64,000 nucleotides of DNA from an uncultured Actinobacillus sp. GTDB taxonomy: Bacteria; Pseudomonadota; Gammaproteobacteria; Enterobacterales; Pasteurellaceae. The stretch lies in the NCBI RefSeq assembly GCF_945915845.1, contig NZ_CAMEFX010000008.1:1-64000 (forward strand). The letters run 5' to 3'. Positions within the stretch are counted from its first letter, which is position 1. Every line of letters begins with the position of its first letter. The notes beneath the pieces were generated by a model that had not been told where the DNA came from, made no database searches, and worked only from the letters and a program-made list of their open reading frames with translations. Below are positions 1 to 10,270 of the stretch, one piece after another. The position numbers were made by a program, and so were the translations under genes.

Positions 1-242
1 TAACCATTCGTTTAACTCGTGGCGGAGCTAAAAAACGCCCATTCTATCAAATCGTTGTAGCAGATAGCCGTTCACCACGTGACGGTCGTTTTATCGAACG
101 TATCGGCTTTTTCAACCCATTAGCAGCCGGTCAAGCTGAGCGTTTACGTATCGATTTAGATCGCGTTAACCACTGGGTAGGTCAAGGCGCATCTTTATCT
201 GATCGCGTTTCTGCATTAGTAAAAGAAGCTAAAAAAGCGTAA
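1..242 (+). CDS. rpsP: 30S ribosomal protein S16 (5' end outside window)
   Basis: Reading from base 3, the frame gives 79 codons that match bacterial S16, including [17 protein letters not shown] at the start and [11 protein letters not shown] near the end. S16 binds 16S rRNA and helps assemble the 30S subunit. Only the first two or three codons lie before the window. The stop TAA is at 240-242. It heads the standard rpsP-rimM-trmD-rplS operon, whose other three genes follow on the same strand with short gaps. Confidence 0.97.
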   Translation, partial: TIRLTRGGAKKRPFYQIVVADSRSPRDGRFIERIGFFNPLAAGQAERLRIDLDRVNHWVGQGASLSDRVSALVKEAKKA

Positions 243-275
243 TTTCTAATCTAAACGATTTTATAGGTGAAAAAC

Positions 276-803
276 ATGGAACAGCAACGCATTGAAGTAG
301 TCGGTAAATTAGGCTCAACTTATGGGATTCGTGGTTGGTTGCGTGTTTATTCATCAACAGAATATGAAGAAAGCATTTTCGATTATCAGCCTTGGTTTTT
401 GAAAATCAAGGGGCAATGGCAGCCAACTGAGATTGAAAGCTGGAAACATCATAATCATGAATTGATCGTGAAGTTGAAAAATGTCAACGAGCGTGAAACT
501 GCACAAACTCTTGCTAATGTTGAAATTGGTGTGGATTTGTCAGTGTTCCCGGAATTGGACGAGGGCGATTTCTATTGGCACGATTTAATCGGTTGCCAAG
601 TGGTGAATTTGCAAGGTTACCAAATGGGAACAGTGCGTGAAATGATGGAAACCGGTTCAAATGATGTCTTGGTCGTGCGCGCTAATGCAAAAGATGCTTT
701 CGGTAAACAAGAGCGTTTAATTCCGTTCTTGTATGAACAAGTAGTTAAAAGAGTCGATCTCACCACAAAGACGATTGAAGTGGATTGGGACGCTGGTTTC
801 TAA
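276..803 (+). CDS. rimM: Ribosome maturation factor RimM
   Basis: A 175-residue protein that aids late maturation of the 30S subunit and binds S19. The N-terminal RimM domain shows [17 protein letters not shown], and the C-terminal PRC-barrel-like half shows YYWHDLIG-type sequence ([11 protein letters not shown]) and ends in [12 protein letters not shown] at 267 opens the frame, but I chose ATG 276 because AGGTGA at 265-270 is correctly spaced for it and relatives begin MEQQ. It lies 33 bases after rpsP and before trmD, so it is co-transcribed. Confidence 0.95.
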   Translation: MEQQRIEVVGKLGSTYGIRGWLRVYSSTEYEESIFDYQPWFLKIKGQWQPTEIESWKHHNHELIVKLKNVNERETAQTLANVEIGVDLSVFPELDEGDFYWHDLIGCQVVNLQGYQMGTVREMMETGSNDVLVVRANAKDAFGKQERLIPFLYEQVVKRVDLTTKTIEVDWDAGF

Positions 804-852
804 TCTCAGGTATGCGGTTGCGCTTTAGTATTAGCATTTTGGAATGAAAAAT

Positions 853-1590
853 ATGAAGTTAGGGATCGTCACCCTGTTTCCTGAAATGTTTAAAGCAATC
901 ACCGAATTTGGGGTAACAGGACGAGCTGTAAAACAGCATCTCTTAGATGTGCGTTGTTATAATCCTCGCGATTATACGCATGATAAGCACAAAACTGTGG
1001 ACGACCGCCCTTATGGTGGTGGTCCTGGTATGTTGATGATGGTGCAACCTTTGCGTGATGCCATTTTACATGCCAAAGCAGAACTAGGTGATGATGCGAA
1101 AGTGATTTATCTTTCGCCGCAAGGACGTAAACTCGAGCAATCAGGCGTAAAAGAGCTTTCACTAAATGAGAAAATGATTTTAGTGTGTGGACGTTACGAA
1201 GGGATTGATGAACGATTGATTCAAACTGAAATTGATGAAGAATGGTCAATCGGTGATTACGTTCTAACAGGAGGGGAATTACCTGCGATGACGTTAATTG
1301 ATGCAGTCGCAAGATTTATCCCAGGGGTATTAGGCAAGCAAGCATCAGCAGAAGAAGATTCTTTCGCTGAAGGTTTATTAGACTGCCCACATTATACCCG
1401 CCCTGAAGTGTTAGACGGTTTGGCTGTGCCGCCAGTGCTGATGTCCGGTAACCATGAAGAAATTCGTAAATGGCGATTAAAGCAATCTCTTGAGCGAACG
1501 TGGTTAAGACGCCCTGAGCTACTGGAAGAACTAGCTCTGACTGACGAACAAAAGAAACTGTTAAAAGAAATTAAATCCGCTAACAGTTAA
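853..1590 (+). CDS. trmD: tRNA (guanine-N1-)-methyltransferase TrmD
   Basis: SPOUT-class enzyme that uses S-adenosylmethionine to methylate G37 next to the anticodon, which prevents +1 frameshifting. Visible family signatures are [18 protein letters not shown] at the N-terminus, the [13 protein letters not shown] loop, [13 protein letters not shown] and the knotted SAM-binding stretch [15 protein letters not shown]. Two Met codons are possible (844 and 853); 853 gives the usual short N-terminus ([13 protein letters not shown]) of 245 residues. The third gene of the ribosomal operon, followed by rplS. Confidence 0.96.
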   Translation: MKLGIVTLFPEMFKAITEFGVTGRAVKQHLLDVRCYNPRDYTHDKHKTVDDRPYGGGPGMLMMVQPLRDAILHAKAELGDDAKVIYLSPQGRKLEQSGVKELSLNEKMILVCGRYEGIDERLIQTEIDEEWSIGDYVLTGGELPAMTLIDAVARFIPGVLGKQASAEEDSFAEGLLDCPHYTRPEVLDGLAVPPVLMSGNHEEIRKWRLKQSLERTWLRRPELLEELALTDEQKKLLKEIKSANS

Positions 1591-1626
1591 TTCAGTTTAA
1601 TCTAGTTAATTATTAAAGGTTTAAAA

Positions 1627-1977
1627 ATGAGCAACATCATTAAACAACTTGAAGACGAACAATTAAAACAAAACGTACCTAGCTTCCGTCCAGGTGACAC
1701 ATTAGAAGTTAAAGTATGGGTAGTTGAAGGTTCTAAAAAACGTTTGCAAGCATTCGAAGGCGTGGTTATCGCAATTCGTAACCGCGGTTTGCACTCTGCA
1801 TTCACTTTACGTAAAGTATCAAACGGTACTGGCGTTGAGCGTGTTTTCCAAACTCACTCACCAGCAATCGACAGCATTTCTGTGAAACGTAAAGGTGCAG
1901 TACGTAAAGCGAAACTTTACTACTTACGTGAGCGTTCAGGTAAATCTGCACGTATCAAAGAACGTCTTGGCGCATAA
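1627..1977 (+). CDS. rplS: 50S ribosomal protein L19
   Basis: 116 residues, the usual length. L19 sits at the 30S-50S interface. Typical sequence is seen at the start ([14 protein letters not shown]), in the middle ([13 protein letters not shown]) and at the C-terminus ([14 protein letters not shown]). It is preceded by AAAGG at 1615-1619 and ends the operon; a strong hairpin terminator follows at once. Confidence 0.97.
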   Translation: MSNIIKQLEDEQLKQNVPSFRPGDTLEVKVWVVEGSKKRLQAFEGVVIAIRNRGLHSAFTLRKVSNGTGVERVFQTHSPAIDSISVKRKGAVRKAKLYYLRERSGKSARIKERLGA

Positions 1978-1996
1978 TCTTCGGATTTGCGTGCGA

Positions 1997-2024
1997 AAGG
2001 CTCGGAGCAATCCGAGCCTTTTGT
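1997..2024 (+). terminator. Rho-independent terminator of the rpsP-rplS operon
   Basis: Perfect 10-bp stem AAGGCTCGGA / TCCGAGCCTT with loop GCAA, followed by TTGTTT, 19 bases after the rplS stop. Confidence 0.9.
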
Positions 2025-2039
2025 TTATTGATAAAACCT

Positions 2040-2142
2040 ATACGAGTCGTATAAGGTTATTTAATCTGAGCCGCTCTGCGGCTCTTCTATTACAGCCTAG
2101 CAGGGCAGGGCTTAATAAACCTAGCACGGCTCGTGCTAGGTT
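2040..2142. repeat. Cluster of three short palindromes in the rplS-permease gap
   Basis: The 305-base gap between rplS and the permease holds, after the terminator, three further hairpins: an imperfect one centred on TACGAGTCGTA (about 2036-2060), GAGCCGC-TCT-GCGGCTC at 2068-2084, and AACCTAGCACG-GCT-CGTGCTAGGTT at 2118-2142 (11 bp, perfect). The rest (2143-2270) is AT-rich and probably holds the permease promoter; no gene is seen. Confidence 0.7.
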
Positions 2143-2282
2143 GTTTATCAAGATGAATTTTGTTTCAATCAAATCTTTTGTATTTTCGCCGCACTTTTAT
2201 TTTATGTTGTGATCCACTTCTAATTTTTCTTTTTTCAACTTTGGTAATATGCATCTAAATTCATTTCAAAAAGGAGTTTAGT

Positions 2283-3659
2283 ATGAGTGGTATTGCTTTA
2301 ATTATTAGCTTTGTGATTGCCATTATCATTATGATTTGGATGATTTCAAAACTCAAAGTCCATCCTTTCCTTGCTTTAATGACCATTTCTCTTGTACTCG
2401 CTTTAGTGGCGGGTATCGATCTCGCTAAAATTCCTGCGATGATTGGTGATGGTTTTAGTGGAACATTTAAAAGCATTGGTATCGTCATTATCTTTGGCGC
2501 CATTATTGGGACGGTGCTGGAAAAAACAGGGGCTGCGCTGAAATTAGCGGATATGGTGGTGAATTTTGTGGGTAAAAAACGCCCTGAACTCGCCATGTTG
2601 ATCATGGGCTGGGTTGTAGGTATTCCAGTATTCTGTGATAGTGGTTTTGTGGTATTAAATCCTATTCGCGAAGCGTTACGCCGTAAAATTGCAGCCAATC
2701 CCGTGGGAATGGCTGTGGCATTAAGCGGTGGTTTATATGCTTCACACGTATTTATTCCCCCTACACCCGGCCCTATTGCCGCAGCAGGTGCAGTTGGTGT
2801 GGGCAATAATCTCTTGTTGGTCATTTTAATGGGCGCAGTCGTTTCTATTCCTGTATTAAGCGCGGTGTATATTTTCGCAAAATATATCGGAAAACGCGTG
2901 CAATTAGATGAATCTAGTGCGGATGCCGTTATTTCTCAAAGCTACGAAGAGTTGATTCAACATTACGGTAAATTGCCAAGTGGCTTCTTGAGCCTTGCGC
3001 CAATTTTGATGCCAATTATTTTTATGGCATTAGGTTCTATCGGGAAAATCATGGGATTAGGCGGCACAATTGGTACATTAATTCAGTTTTTAGGTAACCC
3101 AATTATTGCTTTGGCAATCGGTGTGATCTTTGCTGTTTTTCTTTTAGTCAGCACCAATAGAATAAGTGAATTTAATGATTTAACCAATGAAACCTTAAAA
3201 ATTGTCGGTCCAATCTTATTTATTACCGCAGCAGGTGGCGTGTTAGGTAAAGTCATTACTGTGGCAGGTTTTGTAGAATTCATTAAACAAAATGCCCAAG
3301 TGATTAGTATGGCGGGTATTTTCTTCCCATTCTTAATTTCTGCCATTTTGAAAACAGCACAAGGTAGCTCCACAGTGGCTATCATTACCACTGCATCAAT
3401 TATGGGGATGTACACGAGTGGTGATAGTTTAATGGCTGTGCTTGGTTTCACCACCGAAATAGCAGCGGCTCTTGTGGTCATGGCGATTGCGGCAGGTGCC
3501 ATGTGTGTGTCTCATGCGAACGACAGTTACTTCTGGGTGGTGACTAACTTCGGTAAAATGACGCCACAACAAGGTTATCGCACTCAAACAGCCATGACAT
3601 TTATCATGGGGGCTGTGGGAATGATGACGGTGTATGTGTTGTCGTTGATTTTATTGTAA
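2283..3659 (+). CDS. GntP-family permease (organic acid uptake)
   Basis: A 458-residue, very hydrophobic protein with about 12 membrane segments. The conserved family stretches IFGAIIGTVLEKTGAA, IPVFCDSGFVVL and FIPPTPGPIAAAG identify the gluconate:H+ symporter (GntP) family, inner-membrane proton symporters for gluconate and related sugar acids. Substrate cannot be read from sequence; gluconate, glycerate or a related acid are all possible. AAGGAG at 2270-2275 supports ATG 2283. No kinase or regulator gene is adjacent, so context does not settle the substrate. A terminator follows. Confidence 0.88.
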   Translation: MSGIALIISFVIAIIIMIWMISKLKVHPFLALMTISLVLALVAGIDLAKIPAMIGDGFSGTFKSIGIVIIFGAIIGTVLEKTGAALKLADMVVNFVGKKRPELAMLIMGWVVGIPVFCDSGFVVLNPIREALRRKIAANPVGMAVALSGGLYASHVFIPPTPGPIAAAGAVGVGNNLLLVILMGAVVSIPVLSAVYIFAKYIGKRVQLDESSADAVISQSYEELIQHYGKLPSGFLSLAPILMPIIFMALGSIGKIMGLGGTIGTLIQFLGNPIIALAIGVIFAVFLLVSTNRISEFNDLTNETLKIVGPILFITAAGGVLGKVITVAGFVEFIKQNAQVISMAGIFFPFLISAILKTAQGSSTVAIITTASIMGMYTSGDSLMAVLGFTTEIAAALVVMAIAAGAMCVSHANDSYFWVVTNFGKMTPQQGYRTQTAMTFIMGAVGMMTVYVLSLILL

Positions 3660-3687
3660 CCAGATAGGGGGGAGGCTCTTATTAGCA

Positions 3688-3717
3688 TAAAGCGCGGTTA
3701 AAATTGACCGCGCTTTA
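3688..3717. terminator. Bidirectional terminator between permease and rraA
   Basis: 11-bp stem TAAAGCGCGGT / ACCGCGCTTTA with an 8-base loop between convergent genes. It looks like a variant of the uptake-sequence dyads used as terminators elsewhere here, with C in place of T in AAAGTGCGGT. Confidence 0.75.
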
Positions 3718-3733
3718 ATGTGATTATATTGAA

Positions 3734-4234
3734 TTATTCTTCATTTAATTCGTTTAAGTCCAATTCTTCTTGTGAAAGAATGATCCCAGTTAGATCGGCA
3801 TAAATATAATCTTCAGGGAAGAAAGTCACACCACCAAAATTCACAGGGACATCACTTTCCCCTTGAGTTGATTCATCGGCGCCAACAGGAATTGGTGCGA
3901 GAGCTTGGATACCAATATCAATATGCTCTAAGTCTGCGATTTGGCGTACTGCACCAAAAACCACGATACCTTCCCAATGATTATCTGCGGCAAGCTGTGC
4001 TAAATCTGCATCAATTAATGCGCGGCGTACGGCACCACCACCGTCCACCACTAAAACTCGACCCGCACCATCTTCGCTCAGGATTTCTTCAATTAATCCA
4101 TTATTTTCAAAACATTTTACCGTAGTAACTTTGCCACAAAAGCTATTATTACCGCCAAAGCTGGAAAAGATCGGTTCAACCACATCAACTTGGTCGAGAT
4201 AAATATCACAGAGTTCAGAAGTATCAATACGCAT
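3734..4234 (-). CDS. rraA: Regulator of ribonuclease E activity A
   Basis: 166 residues. RraA binds RNase E and the degradosome and slows mRNA decay. Formerly misnamed MenG because it lies next to menA, as it does here. Family sequence includes [16 protein letters not shown], the central [20 protein letters not shown] and [15 protein letters not shown] slightly long acidic C-terminus ([13 protein letters not shown]) is usual. Transcribed toward the terminator shared with the permease; menA lies upstream on the same strand after a 130-base gap that contains a small hairpin repeat. Confidence 0.95.
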   Translation of the reverse strand: MRIDTSELCDIYLDQVDVVEPIFSSFGGNNSFCGKVTTVKCFENNGLIEEILSEDGAGRVLVVDGGGAVRRALIDADLAQLAADNHWEGIVVFGAVRQIADLEHIDIGIQALAPIPVGADESTQGESDVPVNFGGVTFFPEDYIYADLTGIILSQEELDLNELNEE

Positions 4235-4279
4235 AGGAATATCCTTTTGAAATTATTTCTATTTCACCGAACTTCGTAG

Positions 4280-4300
4280 GGACAGGGTTTATCCCTGTCC
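4280..4300. repeat. 21-bp hairpin repeat, copy 1 (GGACAGGG-loop-CCCTGTCC)
   Basis: Perfect 8-bp stem around TTTAT in the rraA-menA gap. A second copy, with a compensated base-pair change, is at 19756-19776. Confidence 0.75.
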
Positions 4301-4366
4301 AAGAGAATACATTCCATCAAAATTCAGCGATTTAAAATGCCTTATTATTTACCTAGTATATGCCTG

Positions 4367-5272
4367 TTACGGCAGAATTAGCAAGCCTAAACTAAATAGA
4401 ACCGTGCTAATTAATGCTAACATTGACATTTTTCCTAGCATTGGGCGTAATGCTATTGGCTCTTTATTGATATATACAAAACGTGCGTGTTTTGCGAGTA
4501 ATAGTGCAATCAGAGCAATGATAGCCAGCAGCAAAGGTTTGTGCTGTAAGGCAAAAATACCATAACAAATCACCGCACTTGCCAATAAAACACAATGATA
4601 TTTGCGTCCATTTTCCGCACCAATGCGCACGATTAAGGTGTTTTTTCCGGCTTTTTTATCTTGTTCAATATCTCGTAGGTTATTGATATTTAAAACTGCG
4701 GTGGAAAGAAAACCACAGGCTGCCGCCGGTAGAAAAATATCGGCACTCAGGCTATGAGCTTGTAAATAATAGGTGCCACATACGGCTAATAAGCCGAAAA
4801 AGAGAAAAACAGAAATATCGCCTAAGCCTAAATAGCCATAAGGTTTTTTGCCTACGGTATAGGTAATTGCTGCCACAATGGCAAGAATGCCAAGCACAGC
4901 AAACGCGATTAAATCATTGATGCTTTCATACGCCAAGGCAATGAGTGAGGCACCGGAAATAAAGCTAGCAACAATGACGGCAATAAGCCCATTACGAAGT
5001 TGAGTGGCAGTAAGCTTACCTTGTTGAATACCGCGCAAAGGCCCGATACGTTCTGAGGTGTCTGAACCTTTTTGATGATCACCGTAATCATTAGCAAAGT
5101 TAGAGACGATTTGTAGCAAGGTGGCGGTGAGTAAGCAAAGTAAGGTTATACCTAAATGAAATTGATCACGCCATTGAGCAAGAGCTGAACCCGTAAGAAT
5201 AATTGCCACAGCAAGGGGTAAGGTTTTTGGTCGAGCTGTTTCGAACCAGGTTTTTAATGTTGGATTTGCCAT
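4367..5272 (-). CDS. menA: 1,4-dihydroxy-2-naphthoate polyprenyltransferase
   Basis: 301 residues, inner membrane, about eight membrane segments. It attaches the isoprenoid tail to 1,4-dihydroxy-2-naphthoate in menaquinone synthesis. UbiA-superfamily aspartate motifs are visible: NFANDYGDHQKGSD (about residues 60-75) and NNLRDIEQDKKAGK. The open frame extends 37 codons further upstream, but ATG 5272 gives the usual start before TWFETARPKTLPLA and avoids overlap with the divergent trmO promoter. The divergent gap to trmO (5273-5352) carries a Hin-type uptake sequence at 5291-5299. Confidence 0.94.
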   Translation of the reverse strand: MANPTLKTWFETARPKTLPLAVAIILTGSALAQWRDQFHLGITLLCLLTATLLQIVSNFANDYGDHQKGSDTSERIGPLRGIQQGKLTATQLRNGLIAVIVASFISGASLIALAYESINDLIAFAVLGILAIVAAITYTVGKKPYGYLGLGDISVFLFFGLLAVCGTYYLQAHSLSADIFLPAAACGFLSTAVLNINNLRDIEQDKKAGKNTLIVRIGAENGRKYHCVLLASAVICYGIFALQHKPLLLAIIALIALLLAKHARFVYINKEPIALRPMLGKMSMLALISTVLFSLGLLILP

Positions 5273-5352
5273 AAATTTCTTCAAAAATTGACCGCACTTG
5301 TCTGCGGTTTCAGGTATGATAAGGTCACGAATTTTAACATAGAACGAAAACA

Positions 5353-6063
5353 ATGTCTGATCTGACTTTAACGCCTGTGGCAATTATTCATACTCCGTAC
5401 AAGGAAAAATTCTCTGTGCCGCGTCAAGCGAATTTAGTGCAAGATGGTACCGGTATAGTGGAATTATTGCCACCATACAATACCCCTGAAGCAGTGCGCG
5501 GTTTGGAACAATTTTCCCATATTTGGCTGATTTTCCAGTTTGATAAAATCCTCACCGGGAAATGGCAACCAACGGTGCGTCCACCACGTTTAGGGGGCAA
5601 TCAGCGTATTGGTGTTTTTGCCTCGCGCGCAACTCATCGCCCCAATCCTTTGGGATTATCCAAAGTCGCACTAAAACAAATTGAATGTCGTGATGGCAAG
5701 GTGTTACTGCATTTAGGCTCCGTAGATTTAGTGGATGGCACGCCGATTTTTGATATTAAGCCTTATGTTGCTTATGCCGATAGTGAACCCCATGCACAAT
5801 CAGGTTTTGCACAAGAAAAACCACAGACCCATTTGAACGTGATTTTTTCTGAGGCGGCGCAAAGTGCGGTGCAAAAACAGGTAAAATTGCGACCGCACTT
5901 TCAGCGGTTTATCACGGAAGTCTTACAACAGGATCCTCGCCCGGCGTATCAGCAAGGGCAATATAATGAGAGGATTTATGGTGTGAATTTGTACGAATTT
6001 AATGTGCGTTTTCAATTTGTCGATGAAAACACGGTTTGCGTGATCGATATTGAACGAGTTTAA
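5353..6063 (+). CDS. trmO: tRNA (adenine(37)-N6)-methyltransferase TrmO
   Basis: 236 residues, matching the YaeB/TsaA family that uses SAM to methylate the t6A37 of tRNA-Thr. Visible are the N-terminal beta-barrel start ([19 protein letters not shown]), [10 protein letters not shown], the family signature [17 protein letters not shown] and [16 protein letters not shown]. The order rraA-menA-trmO is known in Haemophilus. An uptake sequence is embedded in the coding region near 5890. Confidence 0.92.
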   Translation: MSDLTLTPVAIIHTPYKEKFSVPRQANLVQDGTGIVELLPPYNTPEAVRGLEQFSHIWLIFQFDKILTGKWQPTVRPPRLGGNQRIGVFASRATHRPNPLGLSKVALKQIECRDGKVLLHLGSVDLVDGTPIFDIKPYVAYADSEPHAQSGFAQEKPQTHLNVIFSEAAQSAVQKQVKLRPHFQRFITEVLQQDPRPAYQQGQYNERIYGVNLYEFNVRFQFVDENTVCVIDIERV

Positions 6064-6124
6064 GTGCCAATTTTGCTAAAACTATGCTAAAATCCACCGC
6101 ACTTTGAAACCAGATAAATAGAAT

Positions 6125-6739
6125 ATGGCAAACGATTACCATAACATTGCATTATCACTTGCAGGCGTATGTCAAGCTGCTCATTTAGTGCAGCAATTCG
6201 CCCATAGCGGTCAAGCAGACAAAAACGCTTTTGACACATCAATGAATAGTTTATTAAAAACATCGCCAACTAGCGTGTTAGATGTTTATGGTAATGATAC
6301 GGCAAATTTAAAGTTAGGGTTAAAAAGCTTATTAGAACAGCTAAATGGCGAAAATGTTGAGTTAGCTCGTTATTGGTTAGGCTTATTAGCTTTATCAGGT
6401 AAATTAGCGAAAAATGCTGATGCCAAAGCAGAATTAGCGCGTCGTATTCAATATTTACCCACACAGTTAGAATTTCATCAGTTATTTGATGATGAAATGC
6501 TCAATATTATTGCCACCATTTACACTGACATTATTAGCCCTTTAGGTAAGCGGCTTTTAGTGCAAGGTAAGCCCTTATATTTGAGCCAAGAGAAAATTCA
6601 AAATCGTATTCGCGCGTGTTTACTTGCCGGCATTCGTTCTGCTCTGTTATGGCAACAAGTGGGCGGTTCAAAATGGCAAATTCTTTTTTCTCGCCGTAAG
6701 ATTTTTAATGCGGCACAAGCTATCTACAATTCACTTTAA
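6125..6739 (+). CDS. hflD: High frequency lysogenization protein HflD
   Basis: 204 residues, HflD/YcfC family. In E. coli it is a peripheral membrane protein that binds phage lambda CII. Typical sequence: [15 protein letters not shown] at the N-terminus and [16 protein letters not shown] at the C-terminus. It ends 15 bases before purB, the widely conserved hflD-purB pairing, and is probably co-transcribed. An uptake sequence (ACCGCACTT) lies just upstream near 6097. Confidence 0.9.
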   Translation: MANDYHNIALSLAGVCQAAHLVQQFAHSGQADKNAFDTSMNSLLKTSPTSVLDVYGNDTANLKLGLKSLLEQLNGENVELARYWLGLLALSGKLAKNADAKAELARRIQYLPTQLEFHQLFDDEMLNIIATIYTDIISPLGKRLLVQGKPLYLSQEKIQNRIRACLLAGIRSALLWQQVGGSKWQILFSRRKIFNAAQAIYNSL

Positions 6740-6748
6740 TCGGAGTAA

Positions 6749-8122
<1,374 letters not shown>

Positions 8123-8131
8123 AACAAAAAA

Positions 8132-8153
8132 GGGGCATACCGGTGTATGTCCC
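8132..8153. terminator. Hairpin terminator between purB and the XRE regulator
   Basis: 9-bp stem GGGGCATAC / GTATGTCCC (one G-T pair) with loop CGGT, A-rich before and T-rich after, between convergent genes. Confidence 0.7.
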
Positions 8154-8157
8154 TTAT

Positions 8158-8406
8158 TTACATTAAGTCTTCTAATTGTGAAATCACTGCTTTAGGATCT
8201 AATTCTAAGGCGTGGCAGTACTCAATAAATTCAACTATATCTAAACGGCGGTCGCCGGTTTCAATTTTTCCAATCACAGAGTAAACCACTCCCATTCTCT
8301 CCGCCAATGCGCGTTGAGATAAGCCTAAATGTTGTCGTTGCGTAATAAATAAATGACGTAACGCCTGCTGTTCTGCAGAATGAATGGATGCTCTTAATGT
8401 TTTCAT
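8158..8406 (-). CDS. Small XRE-family transcriptional regulator
   Basis: 82 residues from ATG 8406 (ATG 8415 gives 85). It is almost wholly one helix-turn-helix domain: LGLSQRALAERMGVVYSVIGKIE is the HTH, followed by GDRRLDIVEFIEYCHALELDP typical of this family. Just upstream, and overlapping the start, are two 21-bp near-palindromes, so autoregulation is likely. It is divergent from the small membrane protein at 8497. Long upstream extension of the frame has no support. Function beyond DNA binding is unknown. Confidence 0.85.
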   Translation of the reverse strand: MKTLRASIHSAEQQALRHLFITQRQHLGLSQRALAERMGVVYSVIGKIETGDRRLDIVEFIEYCHALELDPKAVISQLEDLM

Positions 8407-8454
8407 TGCACCCATTTTAGGTTCAATATATAATTGCACCTGTTTTAGGTGCAA
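8406..8454. promoter_or_regulatory. Tandem operators and divergent promoter region
   Basis: Two 21-bp sites share the pattern TTGCACC-N7-GGTGCAA: 8434-8454 is a perfect dyad, 8406-8426 has one mismatch (GGTTCAA). Centres are 28 bases apart. On the minus strand the right site supplies TTGCAC as -35, 18 bases from TATATT as -10. On the plus strand the same dyad supplies TTGCAC ahead of the small membrane gene. The XRE protein is the obvious candidate ligand (inference). Confidence 0.7.
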
Positions 8455-8496
8455 AAATACTAAAACATTCTTAACTAATATTATAAGGAAGATAAT

Positions 8497-8772
8497 ATGA
8501 CAACAGACGTTCAAAAAAATACAGGTGCAGGCGTAATGGCTGGTATTATTGCTTGCGTGTTAGCCATAGTCGGTATTTTATTCTTTGGTACTATCTTTGT
8601 TCCATTGGCCGCGATTGTCGCTATTTTCGGCACTGTTATTGCGGTAAAAAATAAAAATATCAAAGGAATTGGCGTGAATATTCTTGCTTGGGTGTTAACC
8701 CTTATCGGCTTGTTTACATCGCCTTTATTACTTGCCGCATTAGGATTTGGGGCTGCGGCTTCGGGTTTATAA
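8497..8772 (+). CDS. Small integral membrane protein of unknown function
   Basis: 91 residues with a polar N-terminus (MTTDVQKNTGAG), hydrophobic stretches at about 14-50 and 60-85, and a short basic loop KNKNIKG between them: probably three membrane helices. The strong ribosome-binding site AAGGAAG at 8488-8494 supports the start. It faces the XRE regulator across tandem operators, so the two may form one regulated unit. I do not recognise a named family. A perfect terminator follows. Confidence 0.78.
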   Translation: MTTDVQKNTGAGVMAGIIACVLAIVGILFFGTIFVPLAAIVAIFGTVIAVKNKNIKGIGVNILAWVLTLIGLFTSPLLLAALGFGAAASGL

Positions 8773-8788
8773 TAAATTCCCCAAAAGA

Positions 8789-8816
8789 AAGCCCCATGAT
8801 TTGCATGGGGCTTGTT
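8789..8816. terminator. Terminator between the small membrane gene and srmB
   Basis: 10-bp stem AAGCCCCATG / CATGGGGCTT, short loop, then TGTTGT on the plus side and TTTCTTTTGG on the minus side; sits between convergent genes. Confidence 0.85.
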
Positions 8817-8828
8817 GTATCAACCAAA

Positions 8829-10154
8829 TTAACCATTTCCCTGTTCTGCTTTGGGTTTACGACGTTTACCGATGTTTTTTGTGTCTTTGTGGCGCAATTT
8901 GATTTTTTTCTTTTGTTCTGCTTTTTTCTTTTCCGCTAATTTCTCTTTTTTACGCGCTTTAGCTTTTTTCGACACCGTTTTGATTTCGCCATCTTTGGGT
9001 GGACTGGTGCGCGGTTCTAGCCCTTCAATAATACGGGGTTTGAGTGCTTCTTCAGTATAGCGTTTGATCTTGCCAAGTAAACGATAATCGTGACCTTCGA
9101 CAAACGAAACAGCTGTCCCTTTTTTACCTGCACGCGCGGTGCGTCCGATGCGATGTAAATAAGTGTCTGCACTGTAAGGTAAATCGAAATTCATGACATG
9201 GCTAACATCATCAATATCGATACCGCGAGCAGCCACATCTGTTGCAACTAAAATAGTGACGACACCATTTTTTAATTTATCAATGGCGTTATTTCGTTGG
9301 GTTTGCGCCATTTCACCCTCGAGATAGGTTGAGCGAATACCGCGTTTACGCAAGGTTTCTGAAATTTCTCGCACATCTTCGCGGCGGCGAACAAATAAAA
9401 TCCCTTTGCTTACGTTCTCTTGTGTCACAAAACGCGCGACCAGTTTAATTTTATGTTCAACGCTGTCTGCATGATAATACCATTGATTAATTTTTTTGCG
9501 TTCGCGGCGACTTGGTTCTGCATCCACTTTTACCGGTTCATTTAAAATACGTTCAGCAAAATCCGTTAACAATTCCCCCTCAAGCGTGGCGGAAAATAAG
9601 AGCGTTTGTTTGCGCCAACGTGTTTCTGCTGAGATTTTTTCGGCATCTTGCCCAAATCCCATTTGTAACATTCTGTCTGCTTCATCAAAAATCAGCATTT
9701 CTACTGCACGGCAGTCAAAGTTTTCTTCTTTGATATATTGCAATAAGCGTCCCGGGGTGGCGACCACAATATCTTGATTTTTATTGAATACTTCGCCGTG
9801 ATTTTGATAGGCAACGCCGCCTGTAATGGTGGCAATGCTGAGTTTGGTAAATTGCGCCAATTCTTCTGCTTGCTCAGCGACTTGCATAGCCAGTTCGCGA
9901 GTAGGGGTTAAGATTAAAATGCGCGGCGCACCAGGCTTGCGGCGAGGGTAATCTAACAAATGCTGAATCGCCGGAATGAGAAATGCGGCAGTTTTTCCTG
10001 TTCCTGTTGGCGCAGAGCCTAATACATCCTGTTCTTCCATTGCGGCAGGAATGGCTTCTAATTGAATTGCTGTTGGGCGGTTATAACCTTTTTTCGCCAA
10101 GGCTTTTAGTAATTCGGGCGATAAATCAAAATCGTCGAAAGTAGGTTGTGACAT
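8829..10154 (-). CDS. srmB: ATP-dependent RNA helicase SrmB (DEAD-box)
   Basis: 441 residues. It unwinds RNA during 50S assembly. All helicase motifs are present: APTGTGKT (motif I), PTRELA (Ia), TPGR (Ib), DEAD (II), SAT (III), ARGIDI (V) and HRIGRTARAG (VI). The C-terminal 70 residues form a Lys-rich tail, as in SrmB. ATG 10154 was chosen because it starts the canonical MSQPTFDDFDLSPELLKAL; the frame runs 60 codons further without homology. TATAAT at 10195-10200 (minus strand) could be the -10 box. Confidence 0.93.
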   Translation of the reverse strand: MSQPTFDDFDLSPELLKALAKKGYNRPTAIQLEAIPAAMEEQDVLGSAPTGTGKTAAFLIPAIQHLLDYPRRKPGAPRILILTPTRELAMQVAEQAEELAQFTKLSIATITGGVAYQNHGEVFNKNQDIVVATPGRLLQYIKEENFDCRAVEMLIFDEADRMLQMGFGQDAEKISAETRWRKQTLLFSATLEGELLTDFAERILNEPVKVDAEPSRRERKKINQWYYHADSVEHKIKLVARFVTQENVSKGILFVRRREDVREISETLRKRGIRSTYLEGEMAQTQRNNAIDKLKNGVVTILVATDVAARGIDIDDVSHVMNFDLPYSADTYLHRIGRTARAGKKGTAVSFVEGHDYRLLGKIKRYTEEALKPRIIEGLEPRTSPPKDGEIKTVSKKAKARKKEKLAEKKKAEQKKKIKLRHKDTKNIGKRRKPKAEQGNG

Positions 10155-10199
10155 AAAGTTCTCGATATTAATAGACTGTGTAAAATTAGGCGAAATTAT

Positions 10200-10237
10200 A
10201 CCGCACTTTCCGCCTGTCGTGGGCGAAAAAGTGCGGT
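10200..10237. terminator. Uptake-sequence dyad, likely yidE terminator
   Basis: ACCGCACTTT (10200-10209) and AAAGTGCGGT (10228-10237) form an inverted pair of Hin-type uptake sequences with further pairing inside the loop. It lies downstream of yidE and upstream of srmB, both on the minus strand. Confidence 0.7.
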
Positions 10238-10270
10238 TGATTTTGGGAAGGTTTTGTGCACGTTTTTCGA

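Noticed and set aside
2195..2225. CRP-like half site TGTGATCC before the permease gene
   Set aside because: Only one half matches; the other half is too poor to call.
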